From NCBI GenBank assembly GCA_965238045.1, contig CBDEGU010000002.1, positions 62,001-126,000 of the forward strand: a DNA stretch of 64,000 bases, given 5' to 3'. Position numbers and translations under genes: made by a program. Below, in pieces: positions 18,522-27,257 of the stretch. A model generated the notes under the pieces. It was given only the letters and a program-made list of their open reading frames with translations, had not been told where the DNA came from and did not search any database. Within the stretch, counting starts at the first letter, position 1. Every line of letters begins with the position of its first letter. Origin of the DNA: CBDEGU01 sp965238045 (GTDB taxonomy: Bacteria > Acidobacteriota > Terriglobia > Bryobacterales > UBA6623).

Positions 18522-18944
18522 ATGTTAATGCCCAGGAAAGTGAAGTTCCGCAAACAACAGCGCGGAAAGCGCAGAGGCAAGGCCTGGCGCGGGTCGACGC
18601 TGTCGTTTGGCGAGTACGGGCTCAAGACCGACAAGGCGGCCTGGATTACCGACCGTCAGATCGAAGCCGCCCGTATCGCCATGATGCGGCATATTAAGCG
18701 CGGGGGCAAGCTGTGGATACGCATCTTCCCCTCCAAGCCGATCACTAAGAAGCCGGCCGAGACCAGGATGGGGAAAGGCAAGGGCGCGCCCGAACAGTGG
18801 GTCGCGGTCGTCAAGCCCGGGCGGATTCTTTTTGAAATGGAGGGCGTGCCTGAGGATATGGCCCGGCGAGCCATGGAGCTGGCATCGCACAAGCTGCCGG
18901 TTCCGACCCGTTTCGTGAGCCGCAGTTCGGGAGCATTGGCATGA
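18522..18944 (+). CDS. rplP: 50S ribosomal protein L16
   Basis: A 140-residue L16 beginning MLMPRKVKFRKQQRG, with the TRMGKGKGAPEQWVAVVKPG motif that contacts A-site tRNA. Length is normal. It overlaps rpmC by four bases (ATGA). Confidence 0.98.
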   Translation: MLMPRKVKFRKQQRGKRRGKAWRGSTLSFGEYGLKTDKAAWITDRQIEAARIAMMRHIKRGGKLWIRIFPSKPITKKPAETRMGKGKGAPEQWVAVVKPGRILFEMEGVPEDMARRAMELASHKLPVPTRFVSRSSGALA

Positions 18945-19144
18945 ACGGCGACGAAATGAGAGCGCTTGGCCCGGAAGAACTTAGCGCCAAGGAAGGTGAG
19001 TTGCGTGAGCAATTGTTCCGGCTGCGCTTTCAGGTGGAGATGGGACAAACCGACGGGCTGAAGAAGTATCGCGTGCTGCGCCGGGATCTGGCGCGAGTGT
19101 TGACGGTGCGGACCGAGCGCGGCAAGGCCGCGCGGCAAGGGTGA
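18941..19144 (+). CDS. rpmC: 50S ribosomal protein L29
   Basis: A 67-residue two-helix protein near the tunnel exit. MRALGPEELSAKEGELREQL and LRFQVEMGQTDG are typical. It overlaps the L16 stop by ATGA and its own end abuts rpsQ. Confidence 0.96.
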   Translation: MNGDEMRALGPEELSAKEGELREQLFRLRFQVEMGQTDGLKKYRVLRRDLARVLTVRTERGKAARQG

Positions 19145-19149
19145 AATGG

Positions 19150-19419
19150 ATGGCGAAATCAGAAGAAGCGGTCACACAGGGCAACTCGAAGGTGGGTACG
19201 GTGATCGCGTCCAAGATGGCCAAGACGATCGTCGTCGAAGTGAGCCGCAAGGTTGCCCACCCCCTCTACCGCCGCGTGGTGAGCCGCAAGAAGAAGTTCT
19301 ACGCCCATGATGAAACCGGCGAAGCCCGGCCCGGCGACCAGGTTCGGATTGTGGAATGCCGGCCTTTGAGCAAGCTGAAGAGATGGCGGCTCGCCGAAAT
19401 TGTCTGGAGGGCGAGCTAA
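19150..19419 (+). CDS. rpsQ: 30S ribosomal protein S17
   Basis: An 89-residue S17 (OB fold) with KVGTVIASKMAKTIVVEV and the HPLYRRVVSRKKKFYAHDE block. I take the ATG at 19150 because AAGGG lies 8 bases before it; a GTG at 19141, overlapping the rpmC stop, would add three residues but leaves no spacing for that ribosome site. Confidence 0.96.
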   Translation: MAKSEEAVTQGNSKVGTVIASKMAKTIVVEVSRKVAHPLYRRVVSRKKKFYAHDETGEARPGDQVRIVECRPLSKLKRWRLAEIVWRAS

Positions 19420-19421
19420 CC

Positions 19422-19478
19422 ATGCGTGATCTGATGCGCCATGCGGGCGTGTTCGAACCGCGGGAGCGAAACCGATGA
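19422..19478 (+). CDS. possible 18-codon leader frame before rplN
   Basis: An ATG at 19422 opens an 18-residue frame (MRDLMRHAGVFEPRERNR) that ends in TGA overlapping the rplN ATG as ATGA. A GGAGGG site precedes it at a usable distance. Small upstream frames are unusual inside the spc group. It could be a coupling device or chance; no similarity was recognised. Confidence 0.25.
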   Translation: MRDLMRHAGVFEPRERNR

Positions 19479-19843
19479 TCGGAATGCAAACACGGCTCGA
19501 TGTGGCCGACAACTCCGGCGCCAGGCGTCTGCGCTGCATTCTGCCGCGGGGCGGCAGCACGGGGCCCAAGGCGGGACTCGGCGATATCGTCATGGCTTCG
19601 GTCCAAGAGGCTACCCCGGACTCCAGCGTCAAGAAGGGCACGGTCGTTCGAGCCGTCATTGTCAGAATGCGCAAGGAGAGCCGGCGCCGCGACGGTACCT
19701 ACATCCGGTTTGACACCAACTCCGCCGTACTGGTGGATGAAATGGGCGAGCCGCTTGGTACGCGCGTCTTTGGCCCGGTGGCCCGCGAACTGCGCGAGAA
19801 GCGATTTATGAAGATTGTCTCGCTGGCCCCGGAGGTATTGTAG
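19475..19843 (+). CDS. rplN: 50S ribosomal protein L14
   Basis: A 122-residue L14 at the subunit interface. MIGMQTRLDVADNSGARR and the DNSAVLVDEMGEPLGTRVFGPVAREL stretch are diagnostic (family landmarks NSGAR and RVFGPVAREL). GGGAG lies 8 bases before the ATG at 19475. An internal ATG three codons later is less likely. Confidence 0.98.
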   Translation: MIGMQTRLDVADNSGARRLRCILPRGGSTGPKAGLGDIVMASVQEATPDSSVKKGTVVRAVIVRMRKESRRRDGTYIRFDTNSAVLVDEMGEPLGTRVFGPVARELREKRFMKIVSLAPEVL

Positions 19844-19879
19844 GGCGATGGGGACGGCGGACCGGGCGGAGCGACTACG

Positions 19880-20206
19880 GTGAAGACGAAGCTTAGAAAA
19901 AACGATGTTGTCCAGGTAATCGCCGGCCGCGACAAGGGCAAGCAGGGACGCGTGCTGCAAGTGGACCGCCGGAGAGGGCGTATTCTCGTCGAAGACGTCA
20001 TGAAGGTCAAAGAGCATGTGCGGCCTAATCCCAGCCGGCAAATTAAGGGTGGCATCGCCGAGCGCGAAGCCATGTTTCACATCTCGAATGTCATGATTGT
20101 CGCGCCCGAAGGCGGCCCGACGAGAATCGGCGTCCAGGTGGACGCCGACGGCCGGCGCACTCGCATCGCCGTGCGAACCGGTTCGGTGCTGGAGAAGAAG
20201 CTCTGA
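19880..20206 (+). CDS. rplX: 50S ribosomal protein L24
   Basis: A 108-residue L24 assembly initiator. The KOW motif reads NDVVQVIAGRDKGKQGRVL, followed by NPSRQIKGGI. The start is GTG after a GGAG site. Normal length and place. Confidence 0.97.
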   Translation: MKTKLRKNDVVQVIAGRDKGKQGRVLQVDRRRGRILVEDVMKVKEHVRPNPSRQIKGGIAEREAMFHISNVMIVAPEGGPTRIGVQVDADGRRTRIAVRTGSVLEKKL

Positions 20207-20296
20207 TCATCCCGTGGTGTGCGTGCCGGGCGGATGCCGGGAGTACGCCAGCGGACAGGGCCAGGACATAGAGGGACCAAGGAATAGAAAACGACA

Positions 20297-20839
20297 ATGG
20301 CGGCTAGGCTGAAAATAAAATACCGCGACGAGGTTGCTCCGGCTTTGCGGAAGGAGTTCGGATATTCGAGCCCGATGGCGGTTCCAAGAATCGCCATGGT
20401 GAAGCTCAATATTGGTCTTGGCGAGGCCACGCAGAACCCCCGGCTGATGGACGGGGCGGCTGCCGAGCTTGGCGCCATTGCCGGCCAGCGGCCGGTCATT
20501 ACCCGGGCGCGCAAGTCCATCGCCGCTTTCAAGCTTCGTGAAGGCATGCCGATCGGCTGCGCCGTGACACTGCGGGGCGAGCGCATGTATGAGTTTCTAG
20601 ACCGGCTGATCAATATCGCGCTCCCCCGCGTGCGAGACTTTCGTGGCATTTCGCCCAAGGCATTCGACGGACGGGGCAACTATACCTTGGGGCTCAAGGA
20701 GCATTCCATCTTTCCGGAGATTGACTACTCCAAGGTCGACAAGATGAAGGGCATGAATGTGACGTTCGTGACGACTGCGGCGACCGACGCCGAGTCTCTC
20801 TCGCTGCTGCGGCGCATGGGAATGCCGTTTCGGACCTGA
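20297..20839 (+). CDS. rplE: 50S ribosomal protein L5
   Basis: A 180-residue L5, which binds 5S rRNA and the P-site tRNA. Conserved are KLNIGLGEATQNPRLMD, ARKSIAAFKLREGMPIG and the GLKEHSIFPEIDYSK stretch. The 90-base gap before it holds no feature. Confidence 0.98.
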   Translation: MAARLKIKYRDEVAPALRKEFGYSSPMAVPRIAMVKLNIGLGEATQNPRLMDGAAAELGAIAGQRPVITRARKSIAAFKLREGMPIGCAVTLRGERMYEFLDRLINIALPRVRDFRGISPKAFDGRGNYTLGLKEHSIFPEIDYSKVDKMKGMNVTFVTTAATDAESLSLLRRMGMPFRT

Positions 20840-20853
20840 TTGGAAGGAGAGTT

Positions 20854-21039
20854 ATGGCGACGACGGCAAAAATTGCCAAGGAACGGAAGAAACCGAAATT
20901 CAAGGTTCGCGGCCGCAACCGCTGCACCCGCTGTGGCAGACCGCGCGGGTATATTCGCAAGTTCGAGCTTTGCCGTATTTGCTTCCGCCAGCTCGCCCTG
21001 CGCGGCGAACTGCCCGGAGTCATCAAGAGCAGCTGGTAA
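20854..21039 (+). CDS. rpsN: 30S ribosomal protein S14, zinc-binding short type
   Basis: A 61-residue S14 of the short C+ class. The zinc ribbon is CTRCGRPRGYIRKFELCRIC (two CxxC pairs). The end GELPGVIKSSW is invariant in this class. A single zinc-dependent copy is seen here; a zinc-independent paralog, if any, would be elsewhere. Confidence 0.98.
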   Translation: MATTAKIAKERKKPKFKVRGRNRCTRCGRPRGYIRKFELCRICFRQLALRGELPGVIKSSW

Positions 21040-21060
21040 AGTCCAGCAGAGAAAACGCCG

Positions 21061-21456
21061 ATGCTTACTGATCCCATCTCCGATATGTTTACGCGCGTTC
21101 GCAACGCTTTGCGGGCACGGCACAGTAAGGTGGAAATCCCCTCGTCCAAGCTGAAAATCGAGATCGCCCGCATCCTCAAGCAAGAGGGCTACGTAACGAA
21201 CTATCGTGTCGCCGAGGAAGACGGCAAGCGGACCATCAAGGTCTATCTCAAGTACGGACCCGATTCCCGGCCGGTGGCGAGCAAGATCGATCTCGTCTCC
21301 AAACCGGGCCGGCGTGTCTATACCAGTGCGGCCAAGATTCCCAGCGTGATCGGCGGACTCGGTATCAATATACTCACCACCTCGAAGGGTGTGATGACCG
21401 GGAGGCAGGCCCGAGAGAAGGGTGTGGGCGGAGAGATTCTCTGCAACATCTACTAA
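21061..21456 (+). CDS. rpsH: 30S ribosomal protein S8
   Basis: A 131-residue S8, a central-domain assembly protein and, in E. coli, the spc operon repressor. It begins MLTDPISDMFTRVRNA and ends GGEILCNIY. Conserved GLGINILTTSKGVMTGRQAREK is present. Confidence 0.98.
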   Translation: MLTDPISDMFTRVRNALRARHSKVEIPSSKLKIEIARILKQEGYVTNYRVAEEDGKRTIKVYLKYGPDSRPVASKIDLVSKPGRRVYTSAAKIPSVIGGLGINILTTSKGVMTGRQAREKGVGGEILCNIY

Positions 21457-21471
21457 GCCGGCGGAATAGTT

Positions 21472-22008
21472 ATGTCTAGGGTAGGACTCAAACCGATTCA
21501 GATCCCCGAGGGTACGCAGGTCAGCGTCACGCCCGCTTGGGTGGAGGTCAGCGGGCCGAAGGGCGAGTTGCGTTCACCCGTTCCCCGTGGCGTGGAATTT
21601 CATCTGGACGATGGCGCGCTCACCGCGCGGCGGACCAGTGATGAGTTCACGGCCATTCACGGCCTGGCGCGCGCCCTGGCGCAGAATGCCGTCACTGGCG
21701 TTTCTCAAGGGTTTTCCAAGCGGCTCGAAATCGTCGGGATCGGCTATCGTGCCGCCGTGGCCGGCCGGGTGGTGGTGTTTCGCCTGGGCTATTCGCACTC
21801 CATCGAATTGTTGATGCCCGAAGGCATTGATATTACCGTCGAGGGCCAGACGAAGATCCTGGTCTCGGGAATTGACCGCCAGCTGGTCGGCCAGACTGCC
21901 GCCAACATCCGGGCCTTGCGCCCGCCCGAGCCCTATAAGAACAAGGGCATTCGCTATGAGGGTGAGAAGCTCAGGAAGAAGGAAGGCAAGACTGGCGCGG
22001 GCGCCTAG
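21472..22008 (+). CDS. rplF: 50S ribosomal protein L6
   Basis: A 178-residue L6 with two related domains near the factor-binding site: VEVSGPKGELRSPVP and GVSQGFSKRLEIVGIGYRA, then the RPPEPYKNKGIRYEGE ending. Typical length. Confidence 0.98.
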   Translation: MSRVGLKPIQIPEGTQVSVTPAWVEVSGPKGELRSPVPRGVEFHLDDGALTARRTSDEFTAIHGLARALAQNAVTGVSQGFSKRLEIVGIGYRAAVAGRVVVFRLGYSHSIELLMPEGIDITVEGQTKILVSGIDRQLVGQTAANIRALRPPEPYKNKGIRYEGEKLRKKEGKTGAGA

Positions 22009-22023
22009 CGGGAGAGATTTCCA

Positions 22024-22386
22024 ATGTATCAGCCACTGCGAAAGGGTGAAAACCGGCGCCAGATTCACCGCCGGATTCGCAAGAAAATCAAAGGCCGCGC
22101 CGAACGGCCGCGCCTTAGCGTATTTCGCTCGTTGCGCCAGATTTACGCGCAGCTGATCGACGATCGGACGGGCCGCACGCTGGCTTCGGCGAGCACCAGG
22201 GAGAAGGACATCGCGGGCGGCAACGGCGGCAATATCGCCGCGGCCGCCGAGATCGGCAAGCGGGTCGCGGAACGGGCGCGCCAAGCCCGAATCCACACCG
22301 TGATCTTTGATCGCGGCGGCTATCGCTACCAAGGACGTGTCAAGGCGCTGGCGGAAGCCGCCCGCAAGGTGGGACTCGTATTCTAG
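22024..22386 (+). CDS. rplR: 50S ribosomal protein L18
   Basis: A 120-residue L18 that binds 5S rRNA. RPRLSVFRSLRQIYAQLIDD and FDRGGYRYQGRVKALAEAAR are diagnostic, with a basic N-terminus. Confidence 0.98.
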   Translation: MYQPLRKGENRRQIHRRIRKKIKGRAERPRLSVFRSLRQIYAQLIDDRTGRTLASASTREKDIAGGNGGNIAAAAEIGKRVAERARQARIHTVIFDRGGYRYQGRVKALAEAARKVGLVF

Positions 22387-22411
22387 CCGGGACCGTATTC
22401 GTGAAAACATC

Positions 22412-22942
22412 ATGAAAGCAGAATTGATCAGACGCCGGCTCCTCGCAGCCGAGCTGACCGAACTCAACCTGAAGGATCAGGTGGTGGCCATTAACCGCGT
22501 AACCAAGGTCGTCAAGGGCGGCAAGAACCTTAGCTTCTCGGCGCTGGTGGTGGTGGGCGATCCCGACAAGCATATCGTCGGATTCGCCAACGGCAAAGCG
22601 AAAGAGGTGCCCTCGGCGATTCGCAAGGCCATCGAAAAGGCCAAGAAACATCTGGTGAAGATCAATACGCTCGAGCACACGATTCCGCATCAGGTCTTGG
22701 GCGTATTCGGTGCTGGCCGGGTGCTGCTCAAACCCGCGCGTCAGGGCAAGGGAACCATCGCCGGCGGCGCCGTACGCGCCGTGGTGGAAGCGGCCGGCAT
22801 TCAGAACGTTTTGACGAAATCCATTGGCTCCAAGAACCCGCACAATGTTGTCAAGGCGACGTTCGACGCGCTGATGCAGCTCCGGGATAAGGCCGAAATC
22901 AGCGCCTTGCGCGGCGTGGAAATCCATACTCGGTCGAGATAG
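22412..22942 (+). CDS. rpsE: 30S ribosomal protein S5
   Basis: A 176-residue S5 involved in decoding fidelity. LKDQVVAINRVTKVVKGGKN and FSALVVVGDPDKHIVGF are intact, as is GAVRAVVEAAGIQNVLTKS. I place the start at the ATG at 22412; the frame is open further upstream but only overlaps rplR out of frame. Confidence 0.98.
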   Translation: MKAELIRRRLLAAELTELNLKDQVVAINRVTKVVKGGKNLSFSALVVVGDPDKHIVGFANGKAKEVPSAIRKAIEKAKKHLVKINTLEHTIPHQVLGVFGAGRVLLKPARQGKGTIAGGAVRAVVEAAGIQNVLTKSIGSKNPHNVVKATFDALMQLRDKAEISALRGVEIHTRSR

Positions 22943-22946
22943 CGAT

Positions 22947-23126
22947 ATGGCAGCCATGTTGAAAATCCGTTTGGTGCGCAGTCCGATTGGCGCTCCGGGA
23001 AAACTCAAGAAAGTGGTTAAGGGCCTCGGCCTGTGGCGCATTGGCCAAGTCGTGGAACGGCCCGATGACGCCGCCATCCGGGGGATGGTGAGCAAGGTGC
23101 CTCACCTGGTCGAGGTGTCGGAATGA
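22947..23126 (+). CDS. rpmD: 50S ribosomal protein L30
   Basis: A 59-residue L30 easily missed because of its length: MAAMLKIRLVRSPIG, then KLKKVVKGLGLWRIGQVVER and GMVSKVPHLVEV. It starts 4 bases after the S5 stop and overlaps rplO by four bases (ATGA), so its reading frame is fixed by its neighbours. Confidence 0.95.
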   Translation: MAAMLKIRLVRSPIGAPGKLKKVVKGLGLWRIGQVVERPDDAAIRGMVSKVPHLVEVSE

Positions 23127-23572
23127 ATTTGAGTGAACTGCATCCTCCGGCGGGCCAGAGACATCGCCGCAAACGCGTCGGACGCGGCATGGGTTCGGGA
23201 ATGGGCAAGACCTCGGGCCGCGGCGAGAAGGGCCAGCGCTCCCGCAGCGGTCACAGCCAGCGTCGCGGTTTTGAGGGCGGGCAGATGCCCCTGGTCCGGC
23301 GCGTGCCCAAGAGGGGTTTTCATAATCCGTTCCGCAAGGAGTACGCGACGCTCAATTTGACGCGCCTCGAGTCTCTCGACGGCGACGCCTTCAATCCGCA
23401 AAATCTGACCGAATTGGGTGTTGTCAAAAAGTTGGGTCACGGCCTCAAGATCCTGGGCGACGGTGAGTTGACGCGTGCCATTACGGTCTCGGCCCATCGT
23501 TTTTCGAAAACCGCCGCGCGGAAGATCGAAGCCGCCGGAGGTAAGGCCGAAGTGATCGAGGCTGGTTCATGA
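23123..23572 (+). CDS. rplO: 50S ribosomal protein L15
   Basis: A 149-residue L15 with the basic Gly-rich N-terminal arm RKRVGRGMGSGMGKTSGRG and FEGGQMPLVRRVPKRGF. It overlaps rpmD and secY by ATGA on both sides. Confidence 0.98.
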   Translation: MNLSELHPPAGQRHRRKRVGRGMGSGMGKTSGRGEKGQRSRSGHSQRRGFEGGQMPLVRRVPKRGFHNPFRKEYATLNLTRLESLDGDAFNPQNLTELGVVKKLGHGLKILGDGELTRAITVSAHRFSKTAARKIEAAGGKAEVIEAGS

Positions 23573-24954
23573 AGTTTGTGGAAGCCGCCACTAACGTGTT
23601 CCGGATTCCGGACCTCCGCCGGCGGATCTTCTTTACGCTGGCCATGCTGGCGGTGTATCGCGTCGGTGGTCATATTCCCACGCCCGGTGTCGATACCGAC
23701 AAGCTCTCGGAAATGTTCCAGCAGGCCGCGGGTACGGCCCTGGGTCTGATGAATATGTTCTCGGGCGGTCAGCTCGAGCGCTTGACGATCTTCGCCCTGG
23801 GCATCATGCCCTACATTACGGCCTCGATCATTTTACAGTTGCTTACCGTCGTCATCCCGACACTTGCAAAACTCCAGAAGGAAGGCGAGCTGGGACGGCG
23901 TAAGATCACCCAGTGGACCCGCTATCTCACCATCGGACTCAGTATCGTGCAGGCGGCCGGCATCGCCATGGGCTTGCAGCAGACCGGCCTGGCCTTTGAT
24001 CCGGGTTTCGGCTTCGTGGCCATGACGATCGTGACCTTGACCACGGGCACGGCCTTCATTATGTGGCTGGGAGAACAGATCACCGAGCGCGGCATCGGCA
24101 ATGGCATGTCGCTGATTATTTTCGCCGGCATCGTCGTGGGTCTGCCCAGCGCCATGCAGAACATCTACGAAAATGTATTCGTCACCGGTGAGTGGCCTCT
24201 CTTTCAACTGTTCCTGATCTTGACCTTGATGCTCGGCGTGCTGGCGTTTATCGTCCTGGTCGAGCGGGGAGAACGGCGCATTCCGGTGCAGTACGCCCGC
24301 CGCATCGTCGGCCGCCGCATGATGGGCGGTCAGTCAACGCACTTGCCGCTGAAGGTCAACTCCGCCGGAGTCATTCCGGTCATCTTCGCCTCGTCGATTC
24401 TCGCCTTCCCGCAGACCTTCGGGCTGGCGTTTCGCGACAGCCCCTATTTGCAGGGCTTACTAGATCCCATTAGTTACGGCGAGCCTTTGTATGAGCTGCT
24501 CTATGTGCTCGGCATCGTCTTCTTCTGCTTCTTCTATGTGTCGATCATTTTCAATCCGACCGAAGTCGCCGACAACATGCGCAAATACGGCGGTTTCGTC
24601 CCCGGCATTCGCTCGGGCAAGCCGACCGCGGATCACATCAACCAGATCCTGACCAAGATTACGATGGTGGGCGGTCTCTATTTGGCGCTGATTTCGGTGA
24701 TTCCCGATTTGCTCATCGCGGGCGTGAAAATTCATCACCTCCCGCTGATGGGCGACTGGGCCGATCAGAGTTTCCCGAGATGGTTTCTCGACGGACTCAA
24801 TGTGAATTTCTACTTCGGCGGGACATCCTTGCTGATTGTCATCGGCGTGGCGATGGATACGATCAACCAGATTGAAGCGCAACTCATCATGCGGCACTAC
24901 GAGGGCTTCACCCCTCGTTCGGGCCGCATCAAGGGCCGGCGCTCGTTCGCCTAG
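23569..24954 (+). CDS. secY: preprotein translocase subunit SecY
   Basis: A 461-residue channel of the general secretion pathway with ten membrane segments. Landmarks are RVGGHIPTPGVD at the start of the plug region, GIMPYITASIILQLL (TM2), ERGIGNGMSLIIFAGI (TM4-5) and NPTEVADNMRKYGGFVPGIRSG in the cytosolic loop before TM9. It overlaps rplO by ATGA, as in many spc operons. Confidence 0.98.
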   Translation: MKFVEAATNVFRIPDLRRRIFFTLAMLAVYRVGGHIPTPGVDTDKLSEMFQQAAGTALGLMNMFSGGQLERLTIFALGIMPYITASIILQLLTVVIPTLAKLQKEGELGRRKITQWTRYLTIGLSIVQAAGIAMGLQQTGLAFDPGFGFVAMTIVTLTTGTAFIMWLGEQITERGIGNGMSLIIFAGIVVGLPSAMQNIYENVFVTGEWPLFQLFLILTLMLGVLAFIVLVERGERRIPVQYARRIVGRRMMGGQSTHLPLKVNSAGVIPVIFASSILAFPQTFGLAFRDSPYLQGLLDPISYGEPLYELLYVLGIVFFCFFYVSIIFNPTEVADNMRKYGGFVPGIRSGKPTADHINQILTKITMVGGLYLALISVIPDLLIAGVKIHHLPLMGDWADQSFPRWFLDGLNVNFYFGGTSLLIVIGVAMDTINQIEAQLIMRHYEGFTPRSGRIKGRRSFA

Positions 24955-24980
24955 CTGGCCGTCTCGTGAGACTATCGCCA

Positions 24981-25691
24981 ATGCCCGACAGGTCGACGAG
25001 GGTTGCCGGGAAAGATCACCTGGCGGAAACACCCGGTGCCGTCATACTCTTTGGGCCGCCCGGAGCCGGAAAGGGAACGCAGGCGAAGAGAATCGTCCAG
25101 ATGTACCAGATTCCGCAAGTTTCGACCGGCGACATGATCCGCGCTGAAATTCGCTCGGGCTCTAAGCTCGGAAAGAGAGTGGAAAGCGTGCTCGCGGCCG
25201 GCCGTCTGGCCGATGACGCCACGGTCAACGAACTGGTCGACGAAAGGCTGGCACGGCCCGACTGCGCCCGCGGATTCCTGCTCGATGGCTATCCGCGCAC
25301 GCGCGATCAGGCGCTTCATGCCGACCGGTGGCTCAAGGAGCGGGACCAGGACGCGGTGGTGATCGAAATCCAGGTCAGCTATAATGAAGTGGTTGAGAGG
25401 CTTACGGGTCGAAGACTCTGCAGTAATAGAGAGTGTGGTGCGATTTTCAACATCTCCTCGCACCCGCCCAAGATTCCCGGCGTTTGTGATGTGTGTCAGT
25501 CACCTCTGATGGTCCGTCCCGACGACCGTGAAGAGGTCGCGGAGGAGCGTCTCAGAGTTTACGAACAGCAAACCAAGCCGGTGTTCGAGGTGTTTCGGGC
25601 AAGCGGCCGCGGGATCGACAGAGTGAATGGCAATCTCGCCGAGGACGAAGTAGCCGATCAGATTTTTGGGATTCTGAATCAGTCCGCATGA
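24981..25691 (+). CDS. adk: adenylate kinase, zinc LID type
   Basis: A 236-residue enzyme that equilibrates AMP, ADP and ATP. The P-loop GPPGAGKGT is at residues 25-33, the NMP-binding STGDMIR follows, then the GFLLDGYPRT motif. The LID has four cysteines (LCSNREC and VCDVC), the zinc-binding form found in Gram-positives and many others. The N-terminus is about 20 residues longer than usual. The start is uncertain between the ATG at 24981 and a GTG at 24966; neither has a strong ribosome site. Confidence 0.96.
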   Translation: MPDRSTRVAGKDHLAETPGAVILFGPPGAGKGTQAKRIVQMYQIPQVSTGDMIRAEIRSGSKLGKRVESVLAAGRLADDATVNELVDERLARPDCARGFLLDGYPRTRDQALHADRWLKERDQDAVVIEIQVSYNEVVERLTGRRLCSNRECGAIFNISSHPPKIPGVCDVCQSPLMVRPDDREEVAEERLRVYEQQTKPVFEVFRASGRGIDRVNGNLAEDEVADQIFGILNQSA

Positions 25692-26458
25692 TTATCCGTA
25701 AATCTCCTTCTGAGCTTGAGAAGATGCGGACCAGCGGGATGCTCGTCTCGCGGATACTCGGCGAGCTGACCAAGATGGTGGAGCCCGGCATCTCGACGCT
25801 GGATTTGGAGAAGGTCGCCGAGAAGCGGGTGCGGGAAGCCGGGGCGCGGGCGGCGTTCAAGGGCTATTATGTTCCGGCCGCCGGGCGGCGTTTTCCCTGT
25901 GTGCTGTGCACCTCGATTAACGAGGAAGTGGTTCACGGCGTGCCGTCGGCGAAACGGGTTTTGCGGGCAGGCGACATCGTGAAGATAGATATCGGAGTTG
26001 AGCTCGATGGTTACTACGGAGATTCCGCGACCACCATTCCGGTGGCGGAAATTGCTCCCGAAACGGCCCGGCTCCTCAAGGTGACGCGAGAGTCGCTGGA
26101 GTTGGCGATTGAACAAATGGTGGCTGGAAAACGGTTGTTCGACCTGTGCGGCACGGTCGAGAGGCACGTCGAGTCGAGGGGATTTTCCATTGTCCGGGAG
26201 TTCGTCGGCCATGGCATCGGCGCCAAGCTTCACGAGGAGCCGCACGTGCCGAACTACATCGATCCGAAAGTGAGCAACCCCCGTCTGCGGGAGGGGATGG
26301 TTCTGGCCGTGGAACCGATGGTTTGCGCCGGTGCGCCGGAAACCCGCGTGCTGGCCGATCGCTGGACGGCGGTGACCGCCGACGGTTCGAACGCCGCGCA
26401 CTTCGAGCATTGTATCGCGGTGACCGCCGACGGGCCCTGGGTCTTGACGCGGCCCTAG
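25688..26458 (+). CDS. map: methionine aminopeptidase, type I
   Basis: A 256-residue metallopeptidase that removes the initiator methionine. All five metal ligands are seen: D101, D112, H175, E209 and E240, plus the substrate His at 83 (EEVVHGVPS). Length is standard. It overlaps adk by ATGA, the common secY-adk-map order. Confidence 0.97.
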   Translation: MIIRKSPSELEKMRTSGMLVSRILGELTKMVEPGISTLDLEKVAEKRVREAGARAAFKGYYVPAAGRRFPCVLCTSINEEVVHGVPSAKRVLRAGDIVKIDIGVELDGYYGDSATTIPVAEIAPETARLLKVTRESLELAIEQMVAGKRLFDLCGTVERHVESRGFSIVREFVGHGIGAKLHEEPHVPNYIDPKVSNPRLREGMVLAVEPMVCAGAPETRVLADRWTAVTADGSNAAHFEHCIAVTADGPWVLTRP

Positions 26459-26497
26459 CAGTCCGTGGCGGGAGTCGGGCCGCGCGCGAAAAATGAG

Positions 26498-26713
26498 ATG
26501 GAGGAAACGAACCCGCGAAAAGGGAAAGTAGTGGAAGCTCTGCCGAACGCCCTTTTTCGGGTGGAACTGGACAACCAGCGGCAGGTGCTGGCGCATGTCG
26601 CCGCTCGGGCCAGACAAGATTTTCTTCGGCTGCTGCCCGGTGATGAGATTGAAGTGCGGCTTTCGGCCAGCGACCACACGCTCGGCCGGATCGTGAAACG
26701 GAGCAAAACATGA
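26498..26713 (+). CDS. infA: translation initiation factor IF-1
   Basis: A 71-residue OB-fold protein that covers the A site at initiation. VVEALPNALFRVELDN and LPGDEIEVRLSASDHTLGRI are diagnostic. I chose the ATG at 26498 to match the normal length of about 72; an in-frame GTG at 26465 would add 11 residues. The N-terminus (MEETNPRKGK) differs from the usual MAKED form. Its stop overlaps the rpmJ start. Confidence 0.95.
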   Translation: MEETNPRKGKVVEALPNALFRVELDNQRQVLAHVAARARQDFLRLLPGDEIEVRLSASDHTLGRIVKRSKT

Positions 26714-26823
26714 AGGTGCGAGCATCGGTTAAGAAGATGTGCAAGAAGTGCAAGGTGATTCGCCGCAAAGGCGTGGTGCGAATCCTTTGCGACAACGCCA
26801 AGCACAAGCAGAGGCAGGGTTGA
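26710..26823 (+). CDS. rpmJ: 50S ribosomal protein L36, zinc type
   Basis: A 37-residue L36: MKVRASVKKMCKKCKVIRRKG with zinc ligands C11, C14, C27 and H32. It overlaps infA (ATGA) and lies 21 bases before rpsM, the canonical location. Too short for most automatic calls but unambiguous. Confidence 0.97.
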   Translation: MKVRASVKKMCKKCKVIRRKGVVRILCDNAKHKQRQG

Positions 26824-26844
26824 GGCTCCACCGGGAGGACAGCT

Positions 26845-27228
26845 ATGGCACGACTTGAAGGCGTGGATTTGCCGAACCATAAGCGTTCGGAAATCGCGCT
26901 AACCTATATCTACGGGGTTGGCCGCACCCGCGCCCGATCCCTCCTCTACCGCGCTGGTATCGACTTCGGCAAGAAGATGGGCGATCTCAGCGACGAAGAA
27001 ATTACCAGTCTTCGGAAGATTCTTGAGTCCGAAGGCGCCGTCGAGGGTGATCTGCGCACGGAAGTTTCGATGAACATCCGGCGGCTCATGGAAATCGGCT
27101 GCTACCGCGGTTTGCGCCATCGGCGCAGTCTGCCTGTCCGGGGGCAGCGCACCCATACCAACGCCCGAACGCGCAAGGGGCCCAGGCGCGGTACGATCGC
27201 CAGTAAGAGAAAGGTGGGCAAGAAGTAA
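26845..27228 (+). CDS. rpsM: 30S ribosomal protein S13
   Basis: A 127-residue S13 that contacts P-site tRNA and forms the B1 bridges. MARLEGVDLPNHKRSEIALT, IYGVGRTRA and the RGLRHRRSLPVRGQRTHTN block are all typical. Confidence 0.98.
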   Translation: MARLEGVDLPNHKRSEIALTYIYGVGRTRARSLLYRAGIDFGKKMGDLSDEEITSLRKILESEGAVEGDLRTEVSMNIRRLMEIGCYRGLRHRRSLPVRGQRTHTNARTRKGPRRGTIASKRKVGKK

Positions 27229-27257
27229 GTATCTGATTTCTTTTGGACGAGGTTTCG

